From: Bradyrhizobium sp. RP6
GTDB taxonomy: Bacteria; Pseudomonadota; Alphaproteobacteria; Rhizobiales; Xanthobacteraceae
Direction of reading: 5' to 3'
NCBI RefSeq assembly: GCF_003837805.1
Contig: NZ_RQIT01000002.1
Coordinates: forward strand, 310,001 to 374,000
DNA: 64,000 bases
In this document: positions 53,989-63,049 of the stretch, in pieces
Numbering within the stretch: the stretch's first letter is position 1
How the letters are laid out: every line of letters starts with the position of its first letter
The notes under the pieces: model-generated
What the model saw: the letters and a program-made list of their open reading frames with translations, nothing else
Told to the model about the DNA's origin: nothing
Database searches by the model: none
Made by a program: the position numbers and the translations under genes

Positions 53989-54789
53989 CTATTCGGCTAG
54001 AAAATCGGTGACGTGATGCGCGGCGGAGGGCGTTTCCTCGAACACCAGATGTCCCGTGTCCGGCACCAGCGTCACGCGCGCGTGGGGCAGCCCGGCCTTC
54101 CAGGCCTCGGCCTGCGCCGTTGGGCGCAGGCGATCCGCGGCGCCCCACAAGACCAGCGTCGGCATCGTGATCCGGTGCAGCCAGTGCGCGAGCTTTGGAT
54201 TGCCCTGCGGATCGCTGCGGATCAGCTTGGCGAAGCCCGTCACTTCGCGCCCGAGGCGGGCGTCGAACGCAGCATCTGGCGCCTTGGGAAAGTAACGGAG
54301 CGCGTTTGACGGATCGTGCGCGAGATAGGCCGGCAAATCCTGTGGCGCGATCTCGAACAGGCCGGGGGCCGGCGCGCTCGCAACCACGAGGCCGGCGGGC
54401 GCGACCAGCACCAGCTTGCGGACGCGATGCGGCTGGCGGATGGCGAACTCGGCGGCGAGCCATCCGCCGAGCGAAAATCCGGCAAGATCGAACGTCGCCA
54501 GTCCCAGCTTGTCGAGCAAGTCCGTGGTCTGGAGGACATGATCCTCGATCGTATCGATCCAGACCGCATCGCCGGAGTCGCCGAAACCGGCCTGATAGGG
54601 AACGATGACGGTGTGCCGCTTCGCCCAGTCGCGCGCCATCTCAAATCCGGTAAACGTTCCGGTCCCGTGCAGGAACACCAGCGGGGGGCCACTTCCGATG
54701 GTTTGAACGACGGTGCGCACGCCGTTGATGTCGTATTCCGCGCGAGCAAAGCCGGGGAGGTCGGGCGAGGGTTTCACGGTCTCAAGCAT
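53989..54789 (-). CDS. Alpha/beta-hydrolase
   Basis: 266 residues. Oxyanion-type PLVFLHGTGTFTG, nucleophile Ser in DLAGFSLGGWLAAEFA, Asp in LVLWGAADRL and His near DTGHLVFEETP. Resembles the MhpC/C-C hydrolase and esterase-like class. It stands between the FMN reductase and cupin genes of the catabolic set, 21 bp upstream of the cupin. Confidence 0.88.
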   Translation of the reverse strand: MLETVKPSPDLPGFARAEYDINGVRTVVQTIGSGPPLVFLHGTGTFTGFEMARDWAKRHTVIVPYQAGFGDSGDAVWIDTIEDHVLQTTDLLDKLGLATFDLAGFSLGGWLAAEFAIRQPHRVRKLVLVAPAGLVVASAPAPGLFEIAPQDLPAYLAHDPSNALRYFPKAPDAAFDARLGREVTGFAKLIRSDPQGNPKLAHWLHRITMPTLVLWGAADRLRPTAQAEAWKAGLPHARVTLVPDTGHLVFEETPSAAHHVTDFLAE

Positions 54790-54843
54790 GATGGTTGTCT
54801 CCGGTTGAAGGCAGCCTGTCTGGGCACCGCAGCGGAATAGGAG

Positions 54844-55392
54844 TCATGCGGCCTTGACCCGGCGGTTGCCGACAAGCGCTGCGAACTGCTCCACGGCGTT
54901 GGCAAGGCGAGCGGCAATCATCGGCGCCAAGGGGGCGCCCGGCGCCAGTTCGTCGCTGCTCGCATAAATCGCGGTCGACACCGTGCAGGCCTCGAAGAAC
55001 CCGAACAACGGACGGAGCTGATGCTCGACCACCAGCGAGTGGCGCAGTCCGCCGCCGACCGCCGTCAGCAGCACCGGGCGATTGCGCAGCACGCCGGGCT
55101 TCATCAGGTCAAAGACATGCTTGAACAGGCCGGGATACGAGCCCTGGAACACCGGGCAACCGATCACCAGGCCATCGGCATGCTCGATCGCCTCGACGAG
55201 GTCGCGCGCGCGCTCGTCGAGCCCGTTGCGGGTAAACGCGGCGATGCCCAGGCCGGCATCGACGAGGTCGAGGATGTCGCTCTTGAGCGCGTGTTGTGCC
55301 AGGAGATCGGCCGCAACGGCTTCAACAAGCACGCGCGACTTTGCGGGGCGCCAGCTGCTGCCGCAGAAGCCAACGATGCGGGGTCTGTTCAC
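54844..55392 (-). CDS. NADPH-dependent FMN reductase (SsuE/MsuE-like)
   Basis: 182 residues from the GTG at 55392, preceded by AGGAGG. The flavodoxin-like fold has GFCGSSWRPAKSRVLVEAV, IGCPVFQGSYPGLFKHVFDLM and LTAVGGGLRHSLVVEHQLRPLF. SsuE/MsuE-type enzymes supply reduced FMN to two-component flavin monooxygenases. It lies 17 bp after the acyl-CoA-dehydrogenase-like monooxygenase gene, its probable partner. Confidence 0.9.
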   Translation of the reverse strand: MNRPRIVGFCGSSWRPAKSRVLVEAVAADLLAQHALKSDILDLVDAGLGIAAFTRNGLDERARDLVEAIEHADGLVIGCPVFQGSYPGLFKHVFDLMKPGVLRNRPVLLTAVGGGLRHSLVVEHQLRPLFGFFEACTVSTAIYASSDELAPGAPLAPMIAARLANAVEQFAALVGNRRVKAA

Positions 55393-55409
55393 GCTGACCT
55401 CCTGCGCGC

Positions 55410-56638
55410 TCAGCCAGTCACCCCGAACACCGTCCATTGCGCGCCGGGCCCGGGAAGGCCGAGCAGTGCACGGCCGCATTCCTCGACGATCTGGTCGGCC
55501 ATCAGGATGTGCTGGGTGCCTGAGTGGATGTCGCGATAGAAGCGCTGCATCGGTGTGTTGTGCAGCGAGGCACCTCGGGCTGCCCGGTGCGCGAAGGTCG
55601 AGACGTCGGACAGGACGTCGTGGATGTGCCGCAGCGACAGCTTGATCATTGTCATTTGCGCCAGCGAGGGACTTTCGCCGCCGGCGCAGGTCTCGGAGAC
55701 CTCCTTCCAGGTTTCGTGCACCAGCGCACGTGCCGCGCGAAAACGAGCCTCGGCCTGCGCGAACTGGAACTTGAAGCTGGCGCTCTCGCACGACTTGCCG
55801 AAGGGATCCTGGCGCGGGATGATGACCTTCACGAGTTCGTCGAGCATGCGGCGGCCTACGCCGACCGCCCAACTCGAGTGCGCCCAGGCGCTATAGCCCG
55901 CGAGCCCCAGCGCGCCCTGCACGCCGCCGCGACGCGGCGCGCCGATGTCGAAATCGTAGGTCATGTGTGCAGGCACGAACAGCTCGTCGCCCTCGCTGAG
56001 CGTGTAGTCGAAGCTTCCGGTGGCGCGCAGGCCGAGCACGTCCCAATTGCCCATCAGCTTGATGGTCGCCCGCGGATGGTGGGTGACGACGATCTTGGGC
56101 TGTCCGTTGGGACCGAACACCATGTCCTTGCCGGAGGCGTCGGTGACGAAGCAGCCGGAATGGACCCATTCGGCGTGCTGGATGCCGCTGCCATAGGCCC
56201 AGTTGCCGCGGATCATGTAGCCGCCATCGACCGGACGGGCGAAGCCCCGCGGGACGCCGTTGCCGGCGATGGTGATGTCGGCGCCTTTTGCGAAGACCTT
56301 CTTGATGCCCTCGTCCTCGACGTAGATGGCGAGCGTCGTGCCTTCCATATTGTTGCCGATCGCACACCATCCGGCGGACGCATGTAGGCAAGGCGCTCGA
56401 TCACGGTCATCGCGTCGTAGGGCAGAAGTTCGGCGCCACCGACCTCGCGGGGAAACAGCATCGTGTAGATGCCGGCTTTGCGAAGCGCGGCAACGACGTC
56501 GTCGGTGAGATAGCCCTGTGCCTCGGCCTCGGCCGCGCGGGACTCCACCAACGGCAGCACGGCCTCAAGGCGCGCGTGGAACTCGGCCACTGATGGCGTC
56601 GTGGAGGGCCTGGCGGCGCGTTGCATGGAAAGGCTCAT
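55410..56638 (-). pseudogene. Flavin-dependent monooxygenase (acyl-CoA dehydrogenase fold), frameshifted
   Basis: The start at 56638 opens MSLSMQRAARPSTTPSVAEF and runs to IERLAYM near 56383. Then the frame changes: the expected ASAGWCAIGNNMEG is readable only in the next frame, which continues to the stop at 55410 (about 409 residues in total). One missing base in the CTACATG stretch at about 56379-56385 explains it. The halves together show the acyl-CoA-dehydrogenase fold of SfnB/DszC-like monooxygenases, including the C-terminal helices LSLRHIHDVLSDVSTFAHRAARGASL and the SGTQHILMADQIVEECGRA end. It neighbours an FMN reductase. It is either a sequencing error or a true loss. Confidence 0.85.
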
Positions 56639-57019
56639 GGTCGGTATCTCCACGTCAAGCTGTTGCTCCGCCGTACGATCGACGGGGAGGATCGGGATCG
56701 GCGGGGACGGCGTCCGTCGGCAAAGCTCCGCCGTCGCGTGCCAAGGCTGTTGGCGCGCGGGTGAGCAGGCAGTTCGCGATGGCGACGTGACCCCGTCGGA
56801 ACCACGTGATGTCGTCACGCGGTTCACGATGGCCGAATGCTAGGGATGAAGTGGGCAGACCGGCAATCCCCCATCATGGGGGGATCGCCGTTGCTGCTGT
56901 GCCGCAAAGCTGAGCCGGAGAAGCACGGCTCTGCCGCTTCTTTTCGCTTGACCGGAGAACAGGCGAAGAAGAAATTTTAAGCCTATAACAAATCCTAATG
57001 GGCGCACGTCGCGCGAGGA
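56639..57019. promoter_or_regulatory. Divergent control region, monooxygenase set versus LuxR gene
   Basis: 381 bp between the leftward monooxygenase gene and the rightward LuxR-type gene. The right part (56945-57000) is AT-richer, with AAATTTTAAGCCTATAACAAATCC upstream of the regulator. It is the natural place for the regulator to act on both transcripts. No dyad operator is identified with confidence. Confidence 0.4.
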
Positions 57020-57799
57020 GTGGCGGTGAGGGCCAAGCAGGAGCAGTTGGACGGTCTGCACGAAGGCCGGCTGGCGGATCGTTTGATGTCGATCGCCGAG
57101 AGCCGTTCGGTGCGTGCGCTTGGCGTGGCCTGTTGCTCAGCAATCACCGAACTCACGGGCTCGCCGACTGTCGGCCTCTACCTGCTCGACGGGCTCGAGC
57201 CCGCCCTGGTCTACAGCCGCTACGTCGCCGACGGCCTGCTCGACAATTACAAGGCCGGCTTCTGGAAGCACGACCCGGTGCTCGACTGCATCATGACCCG
57301 CGGCTGCGCGGTCGACGGCGAAACCGTGATCGGCCCGCAGCATTGGCGACATAGCCCGACGTTCGAGATGCTGCACGAATGGGGCTTCGCCTACAATATG
57401 GGCGGGCCACTGTGGTGTGGCCAGAAGATCATCGGCGTGCTCTTCACTGCGACGACGCAGACGGGCGCACCCTATACGCCGCGCGCACGACTGCGCATGG
57501 AGATGCTATGCCGCGCCGGCTCGCTGGCGCTGACCAACATGTTGAATGCGGGCGAGATTGAAACCCACCGTAGCCCGAGCTGTCATCCCGGGGCGGCCGG
57601 GACGCTGTCGGCATCGCTGCCGCCGCGCTCGGCTGATGTCGCCATCAGGGTTTGCCGCGGCCAGACCAACAAGGAGATTGCCCGCGAAATGGGGATATCC
57701 GACCAGACCGTGAAGGAGCACGTCGCCAATTTGTGCCGCCGGTTCGGCGTGCACAACCGGACCGAACTTGCGGCCTGCCTTCTGAGCGCGCAGCAGTAA
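57020..57799 (+). CDS. LuxR-type transcriptional regulator
   Basis: 259 residues from the GTG at 57020; another GTG lies 6 bp on. Residues about 25-170 resemble the autoinducer-binding fold (LVYSRYVADGLLDNYKAGFWKHDPVLD). The C-terminal GerE helix-turn-helix is VCRGQTNKEIAREMGISDQTVKEHVANLCRRFGV. No luxI-type synthase is in view, so it may be a LuxR solo or answer another ligand. It diverges from the catabolic set, its probable target. Confidence 0.85.
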   Translation: MAVRAKQEQLDGLHEGRLADRLMSIAESRSVRALGVACCSAITELTGSPTVGLYLLDGLEPALVYSRYVADGLLDNYKAGFWKHDPVLDCIMTRGCAVDGETVIGPQHWRHSPTFEMLHEWGFAYNMGGPLWCGQKIIGVLFTATTQTGAPYTPRARLRMEMLCRAGSLALTNMLNAGEIETHRSPSCHPGAAGTLSASLPPRSADVAIRVCRGQTNKEIAREMGISDQTVKEHVANLCRRFGVHNRTELAACLLSAQQ

Positions 57800-57954
57800 A
57801 GACGCCGCCTGCAGCGGGCGTTAGGCCTCCGGATCGCTAAAATCGTCTGCAATCCGTTCAGCGGCGGCAAACCCAGCGGACAAGAACCGCGCAGCCTTAA
57901 ACTTCGATTTTGGAACCGGTCTGCATCCTGCCCGCAACAGGGCAGGGCATCGGC

Positions 57955-58218
57955 ATGTCAATTCTCAGGGAGATCATCGCAGCGGTCGCGGGAGTCTACG
58001 CGCTCCTGTTCGTCTGCGACGCATTGTTCGGGGTCGGCGAGACGCGCTTCGACGACGCCTATTATCGCGCCAGCTTCTACGCGCCGCGGCCGAAGGAATT
58101 TCGGTTCGCGAGCGACACGCCGCCGGCGGTGCGCGTCAGCGACGCCTTCGCGCAATTCGCGCCGGGTGACGCCAAGGCGAACCGGCGCTACTCGTCTCTG
58201 ACGACGATCATCCGATGA
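57955..58218 (+). CDS. Small exported or membrane protein, unknown
   Basis: 87 residues from the ATG at 57955 (MSILREIIAAVAGVYALLFVCDALFG), a signal anchor. The remainder (GETRFDDAYYRASFYAPRPKEFRF) is soluble. A longer frame starts at 57910. No family known. It converges on the hydrolase gene with an 8-bp gap. Confidence 0.6.
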   Translation: MSILREIIAAVAGVYALLFVCDALFGVGETRFDDAYYRASFYAPRPKEFRFASDTPPAVRVSDAFAQFAPGDAKANRRYSSLTTIIR

Positions 58219-58225
58219 CGCAGCC

Positions 58226-59122
58226 TCATTCGCCCTGAATCCATTCCGCCACGCCGCGCCACAGCGTGTCGCGGTGCTCGGGGCGGAAGAAGCCGAAATG
58301 GCCGATCGCCTTGGCGCCGACGTCGGACGGCTTGATCGTGAGCACCTCCGGCTCGATGGCGGAGAAACCGCTCGCGAGCAGCTCGACCGCGGGGCGCGTG
58401 GCCCAGGGATCGTCGGAGAAGCACAGCGCGCGCAGCTCGCCCCTGAACCTGGCGAAATTCTCCAGCGCCGGCAGTCTTGAATCGAACAGATAGCGCGGGC
58501 TCGAGACCCATTCGGCCCATTGCAGGAAGACGCCCTTGGGCAAATCCTCGCCGACGCCGGCCCAGCCCGGAGCATAGCCGAGCGCGTGCGTGAGCGGTAC
58601 GCCAACGAGGTTCATGAACGCGAAGACGCGGTACTTTTCCGGCGAGGTCATCAACCGCCACGTCGCAGCCTGCGAGGCCACGAACGCGGCGCGCGAGATC
58701 TCGCTGTTGTTCGCAATCAGTCCGAGCGCCTGGCCGCCGAAGGAATGTCCGACATAGGCAAGCGGCAGGGTGCTATAGCGTTCACGCATCCAGCTCACCG
58801 CGGCGGTGACGTCGAGTTCGGCCCAGTCGGACATCGAGGCCTTGAAGCCGACCAGCGATCTGGGCCGATTGTAGCCGACCATCGCCGGCAGCCGGGAGTC
58901 GCCGATGCCGCGATAGTCGTAGGTCAGCACCGCGCAGCCGCGACGGGCGAGGTAGGAGGCAAAGCCCCGATAGATCTTGCGCGGCACGGCGGTCGCCGAA
59001 TTGATCAGGACGGCATGGCGCTTGGCGCCGCGCGGCAGGAACAGGGTGCCGGTCAGCGCATAGCCGTCGGTCGCGGGGAAGCTGATCTCGTCGATGAAAA
59101 CGTCGTCCAGTGCCGCATCCAT
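58226..59122 (-). CDS. Alpha/beta-hydrolase (serine aminopeptidase-like)
   Basis: 298 residues. HAVLINSATAVPRKIYRGFASYLARRG (oxyanion region), VLTYDYRGIGDS, nucleophile Ser in YVGHSFGGQALGL, Asp in CFSDDPWATRP and His in GHFGFFRPEHRDTLW. This is the Hydrolase_4/COG4757 type. Cytosolic; substrate not known. Divergent from aroG. Confidence 0.87.
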   Translation of the reverse strand: MDAALDDVFIDEISFPATDGYALTGTLFLPRGAKRHAVLINSATAVPRKIYRGFASYLARRGCAVLTYDYRGIGDSRLPAMVGYNRPRSLVGFKASMSDWAELDVTAAVSWMRERYSTLPLAYVGHSFGGQALGLIANNSEISRAAFVASQAATWRLMTSPEKYRVFAFMNLVGVPLTHALGYAPGWAGVGEDLPKGVFLQWAEWVSSPRYLFDSRLPALENFARFRGELRALCFSDDPWATRPAVELLASGFSAIEPEVLTIKPSDVGAKAIGHFGFFRPEHRDTLWRGVAEWIQGE

Positions 59123-59303
59123 GGGCGGTCAGTATCCTGCCAGTTTCTTTGCCTGCTCCGAGCAAATTCGAGTTCAGCTTTTCCCGCAAGGGTTTGCGCT
59201 GCGAAATGGATTTACAACTGGCGGTCGGAAGCCAGCCTGTGTATAAGGCGGCCCTCGCAACCCCTAGATCAGGTTGTGCTTTTTGCTTCACGGAGAGATT
59301 GCG

Positions 59304-60692
59304 ATGTCCGAGCGGTGGACGCCCGAGTCCTGGCGCAGCAAGCCGGTGCTACAGGTGCCCGACTATCCCGACGCCAAGGCTTTGGCCGACGTCGAGGCGC
59401 AGCTTGCGACCTTTCCGCCGCTGGTGTTCGCAGGCGAGGCGCGCAATCTGAAAAAGGCGCTGGCGCGGGTTGCAGCGGGCGAGGCTTTCCTGCTCCAGGG
59501 CGGCGATTGTGCCGAGAGTTTTGCCGAGCACGGCGCCAACAACATCCGCGACTTCTTCCGCGTCCTGCTGCAGATGGCGGTCGTGCTAACCTATGCCGGC
59601 GCGGTGCCGGTGGTGAAGGTCGGCCGCATCGCCGGCCAGTTCGCCAAGCCACGGTCATCGCCGACCGAAAAGGTGAACGGCGTCGAGCTGCCGAGCTATC
59701 GCGGCGACATCGTCAACGACATCGCCTTCACCAAGGAAGCGCGCGTGCCGGATCCGCAGCGTCAGCTGATGGCCTATCGCCAGTCGGCGGCGACGCTGAA
59801 CCTGCTCCGCGCCTTCGCCACCGGCGGCTTTGCCAATCTCGGCAGCGTGCATCAATGGATGCTCGGCTTCCTCAAGGACTCACCGCAGTCCCGCCGCTAC
59901 AAGGAACTGGCCGACCGCATCTCGGATGCGCTCAACTTCATGCGCGCCTGCGGCCTCGATCTCGAGAGCCATCCCGAACTGCGGGCCACCGATTTCTACA
60001 CCAGTCACGAGGCGCTGCTGCTCGGCTACGAGCAGGCCATGACCCGCGTCGATTCCACGACCGGCGACTGGTACGCGACCTCCGGCCACATGATCTGGAT
60101 CGGCGACCGCACCCGCCAGCTCGATCACGGCCATGTCGAATATTTCCGCGGCATCAAGAACCCGATCGGGCTCAAATGCGGCCCGTCGCTCAAGCCGGAC
60201 GAGCTCCTGAAGCTGATCGACGTGCTCAATCCCGACAACGAGCCGGGCCGGCTGACGCTGATCGGCCGCTTCGGCTCGGACAAGATCGGCGAGCACCTGC
60301 CGAACATGATCCGCGCCGTGAAGCGCGAGGGCCGGGTGGTGGTCTGGTCGTGCGATCCCATGCACGGCAACACGATCACCTCGACGTCAGGCTACAAGAC
60401 GCGCCCCTTCGACCGCATCCTGTCCGAGGTGAAATCGTTCTTCGCGATCCATGCCGCCGAAGGCACCCATGCCGGCGGCGTGCATCTGGAGATGACCGGC
60501 CAGAACGTCACCGAATGTCTTGGCGGCGCCCGCGCGATCACGGACGAGGATCTCAACGACCGCTACCACACGGTCTGCGATCCCCGTCTCAATGCCGAGC
60601 AATCCATCGACATGGCTTTCCTTGTCGCGGAGCTCCTCAAGCAGGAGCGCGCCGGCAAGGCCCAGCCGATTCCGGCCGCGGCGGGGCTCTGA
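59304..60692 (+). CDS. aroG: Class II 3-deoxy-7-phosphoheptulonate synthase
   Basis: 462 residues from the ATG at 59304. It is the plant-like type II DAHP synthase: [15 protein letters not shown] start, [83 protein letters not shown] and [19 protein letters not shown]. It joins phosphoenolpyruvate and erythrose-4-phosphate in the first step of the shikimate pathway. Length normal. It is followed 4 bp later by dgkA. Confidence 0.95.
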   Translation: MSERWTPESWRSKPVLQVPDYPDAKALADVEAQLATFPPLVFAGEARNLKKALARVAAGEAFLLQGGDCAESFAEHGANNIRDFFRVLLQMAVVLTYAGAVPVVKVGRIAGQFAKPRSSPTEKVNGVELPSYRGDIVNDIAFTKEARVPDPQRQLMAYRQSAATLNLLRAFATGGFANLGSVHQWMLGFLKDSPQSRRYKELADRISDALNFMRACGLDLESHPELRATDFYTSHEALLLGYEQAMTRVDSTTGDWYATSGHMIWIGDRTRQLDHGHVEYFRGIKNPIGLKCGPSLKPDELLKLIDVLNPDNEPGRLTLIGRFGSDKIGEHLPNMIRAVKREGRVVVWSCDPMHGNTITSTSGYKTRPFDRILSEVKSFFAIHAAEGTHAGGVHLEMTGQNVTECLGGARAITDEDLNDRYHTVCDPRLNAEQSIDMAFLVAELLKQERAGKAQPIPAAAGL

Positions 60693-60696
60693 AACC

Positions 60697-61050
60697 TTGC
60701 TGCGGATCTGGAAGGCCACGATCAATTCCCGTAACGGTCTGGCCTTTGCGTTCAAATCGGAGCAGGCCGTCCGCGAGGAGATCTTTGCGCTCCTACTGTC
60801 GGTGCCGCTTGCCTGGTTCATCGGCGCGACCGCGATGCGCGCGGTCGAATTGGTGTGCTCTGTCGCGTTCGTGCTGACGGTCGAGCTGCTCAACACCGCG
60901 ATCGAAAAGCTCGCCGACCGGCTGACCATGGATCACGACAAGCAGATCGGCCGCGTCAAGGACATGGGCTCGGCCGCGGTCGGCGTTGCGCTGCTGATGA
61001 CGGGCGCGTTCTGGATCATTGCCGTCATCGAGCGATTGGGGTTCCTCTAG
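60697..61050 (+). CDS. dgkA: Diacylglycerol kinase
   Basis: 117 residues from a TTG (TTG CTG CGG), just after the aroG stop; a longer frame inside aroG is not used. Three membrane segments: REEIFALLLSVPLAWFIG, AVELVCSVAFVLTVELLNTAIEKLADRL (the family signature) and GSAAVGVALLMTGAFWIIAVI. Recycles diacylglycerol to phosphatidate in the inner membrane. Probably co-transcribed with aroG and nadE. Confidence 0.92.
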   Translation: MLRIWKATINSRNGLAFAFKSEQAVREEIFALLLSVPLAWFIGATAMRAVELVCSVAFVLTVELLNTAIEKLADRLTMDHDKQIGRVKDMGSAAVGVALLMTGAFWIIAVIERLGFL

Positions 61051-61072
61051 CTACGGATCGGACAAAGCGGCC

Positions 61073-62830
61073 ATGACCGAACGTCTCGACACATTCGCGG
61101 TCACGCTCGCCCAGCTCAATCCGACCATGGGCGACGTCGAAGGCAACGCGGCGAAGGTGCGTGCGGCGCGTGCGCGAGCTGCCGCTGACGGCGCCGATCT
61201 CGTGCTGTTTCCGGAATTGTTCATCGCCGGCTATCCGCCGGAGGATCTGGTGCAGAAGCCGGCCTTCCAGGCCGCCTGCCGCGCGGCTATCGAAAAGATC
61301 GCGCGCGAGACCGCCGATGGCGGGCCTGCGATGCTGGTCGGCACGCCCTGGGTCGAGGAGGGCAGGCTCTACAATGCCTGCGCGCTGCTCGACGGCGGCC
61401 GCATCGCGAGCTTGCGGTTCAAGTGCAACCTGCCGAATTACGGCGTGTTCGACGAGAAGCGGCTGTTTTCGCGCGGACCTGCCGCCGGTCCGGTCACCGT
61501 GCGCGGGGTGCGCATCGGCGTGCCGATCTGCGAGGACATCTGGCTGGAAGAATCCGAGGACTACGAGAACGTGGTCGAGACGCTCGCCGAGACCGGCGCC
61601 GAGATCATCCTCGTGCCGAACGGCTCGCCTTACGCCCGCGACAAGAACGACGTGCGCCTGTCGGTTGCGGTGGCGCGCGTGACCGAGAGCGGGCTGCCGC
61701 TGGTCTATCTGAATCAGGTTTGCGGCCAGGACGAGCTGGTGTTCGACGGCGCCTCCTTCGCGCTCAATGGCGACTTGTCGCTGGCGGCCCAATTGCCGGC
61801 GTTCGAGGAGAGCATCGTCACGCTGCGCTTCACCCGCAACGGCGACGACTGGCGCTGCATGGGCCCGATCGCCGAACTGCCCGAGGGCGACAAGGCCGAC
61901 TACGCTGCCTGCGTGCTGGGCCTGCGCGACTACGTCGTCAAGAACGGCTTTCCCGGCGTGCTGCTCGGGATTTCCGGCGGTATCGATTCCGCCCTGTGCG
62001 CGGCCATCGCAGTCGACGCGCTCGGTGCCGACCAGGTGCATGGCGTGATGCTGCCTTATCGCTACACCGCGTCACATTCGATCGCCGACGCCGGCGAGCT
62101 CGCCGGCCATCTCGGCATCCGCTACGAGGTGCTGCCGATCGCGGAGGCCGTGAACGGCTTCGAGACCATCCTGTCCGGCATCTTCAAGAATCTGCCGCCC
62201 GATATCACCGAGGAAAATCTCCAGGCGCGCACGCGCGGCACGCTGCTGATGGCGATCTCCAACAAGACCGGCCTGATGGTCGTGACCACAGGCAACAAGT
62301 CGGAAATGTCGGTCGGCTATGCCACGCTCTATGGCGACATGAATGGCGGCTTCAACCCGATCAAGGACATTTACAAGACGCAGGTGTTTCGCCTGGCAAG
62401 CTTGCGCAACGGCTGGAAGCCGGAAGGCGCGCTCGGCCCGGCCGGTGAGATCATTCCGCCCGACATCATCGCACGGCCGCCGACCGCGGAGCTGCGCGAG
62501 AACCAGACCGACCAGGATTCGCTGCCGCCCTATGACGTGCTCGACGCCATCCTGGAGCGCCTGGTCGAGCGCGAGCAGCCGCTGGAGCAGATCATAGCCG
62601 CCGGCTTCGACCGCGAGATCGTCACCCGCATCGATCATCTGCTCAACGTCGCCGAATACAAGCGCCGCCAGGCCGCGCCCGGCGTGAAGGTGACAGCCAG
62701 GAATTTCGGTCGCGACCGCCGCTATCCCATCACCAACCGCTTTCGCGACAAAGGGGAGGGGGTGCCAGCGCCGGACGTGACACTGGTGTCACGCGGCAGC
62801 CGGGCATCGATCGACGCGTTCGAGGGGTAA
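61073..62830 (+). CDS. nadE: Glutamine-dependent NAD+ synthetase
   Basis: 585 residues from the ATG at 61073. The N-terminal nitrilase-like amidase (VLFPELFIAGYPPEDL, KCNLPNYGVFDEKR, GVPICEDIW with the catalytic Cys) frees ammonia from glutamine. The C-terminal synthetase has the ATP loop LGISGGIDSALCAAIAVDALG and VVTTGNKSEMSVGYATLYGDMNGGFNPIKD. It amidates deamido-NAD+ in the last step of NAD synthesis. 22 bp after dgkA. Confidence 0.95.
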   Translation: MTERLDTFAVTLAQLNPTMGDVEGNAAKVRAARARAAADGADLVLFPELFIAGYPPEDLVQKPAFQAACRAAIEKIARETADGGPAMLVGTPWVEEGRLYNACALLDGGRIASLRFKCNLPNYGVFDEKRLFSRGPAAGPVTVRGVRIGVPICEDIWLEESEDYENVVETLAETGAEIILVPNGSPYARDKNDVRLSVAVARVTESGLPLVYLNQVCGQDELVFDGASFALNGDLSLAAQLPAFEESIVTLRFTRNGDDWRCMGPIAELPEGDKADYAACVLGLRDYVVKNGFPGVLLGISGGIDSALCAAIAVDALGADQVHGVMLPYRYTASHSIADAGELAGHLGIRYEVLPIAEAVNGFETILSGIFKNLPPDITEENLQARTRGTLLMAISNKTGLMVVTTGNKSEMSVGYATLYGDMNGGFNPIKDIYKTQVFRLASLRNGWKPEGALGPAGEIIPPDIIARPPTAELRENQTDQDSLPPYDVLDAILERLVEREQPLEQIIAAGFDREIVTRIDHLLNVAEYKRRQAAPGVKVTARNFGRDRRYPITNRFRDKGEGVPAPDVTLVSRGSRASIDAFEG

Positions 62831-62869
62831 GCGGAGCAGTGTGCTGTTTGGCCATCGCTGCCGCGAGCG

Positions 62870-63040
62870 TGGTGTGCATGATTGTGCCCTCGCCACTTGC
62901 GGGAGAGGGCAGCACCGCCGTCGAAACGGACTCGCTTGGGTGAGGGGGTCTATCCGCGTACTCTCATGCGGACATGTGCGCCCGGACAGAACCCCTCATC
63001 CGGCGCTTCGCGCCACCTTCTCCCACAAGGGGCGAAGGGA
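62870..63040. repeat. Rhizobiales-type palindromic repeats after nadE
   Basis: First, GCCCTCGCCACTTGCGGGAGAGGGC (near 62885-62909) folds into a GCCCTC / GAGGGC hairpin. Then CCCCTCATCCGGCGCTTCGCGCC (about 62994-63016) is followed by CCTTCTCCCACAAGGGGCGAAGG (about 63017-63040), both of a kind repeated in many Rhizobiales intergenic regions. They lie between convergent nadE and DUF2865 genes and may also terminate transcription. Confidence 0.65.
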
Positions 63041-63049
63041 AGGGAAACC

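Noticed and set aside
58520..60877. 785-codon open frame on the plus strand
   Set aside because: It is a shadow of the hydrolase gene (minus) and aroG; Arg/Ala-rich with no domain.
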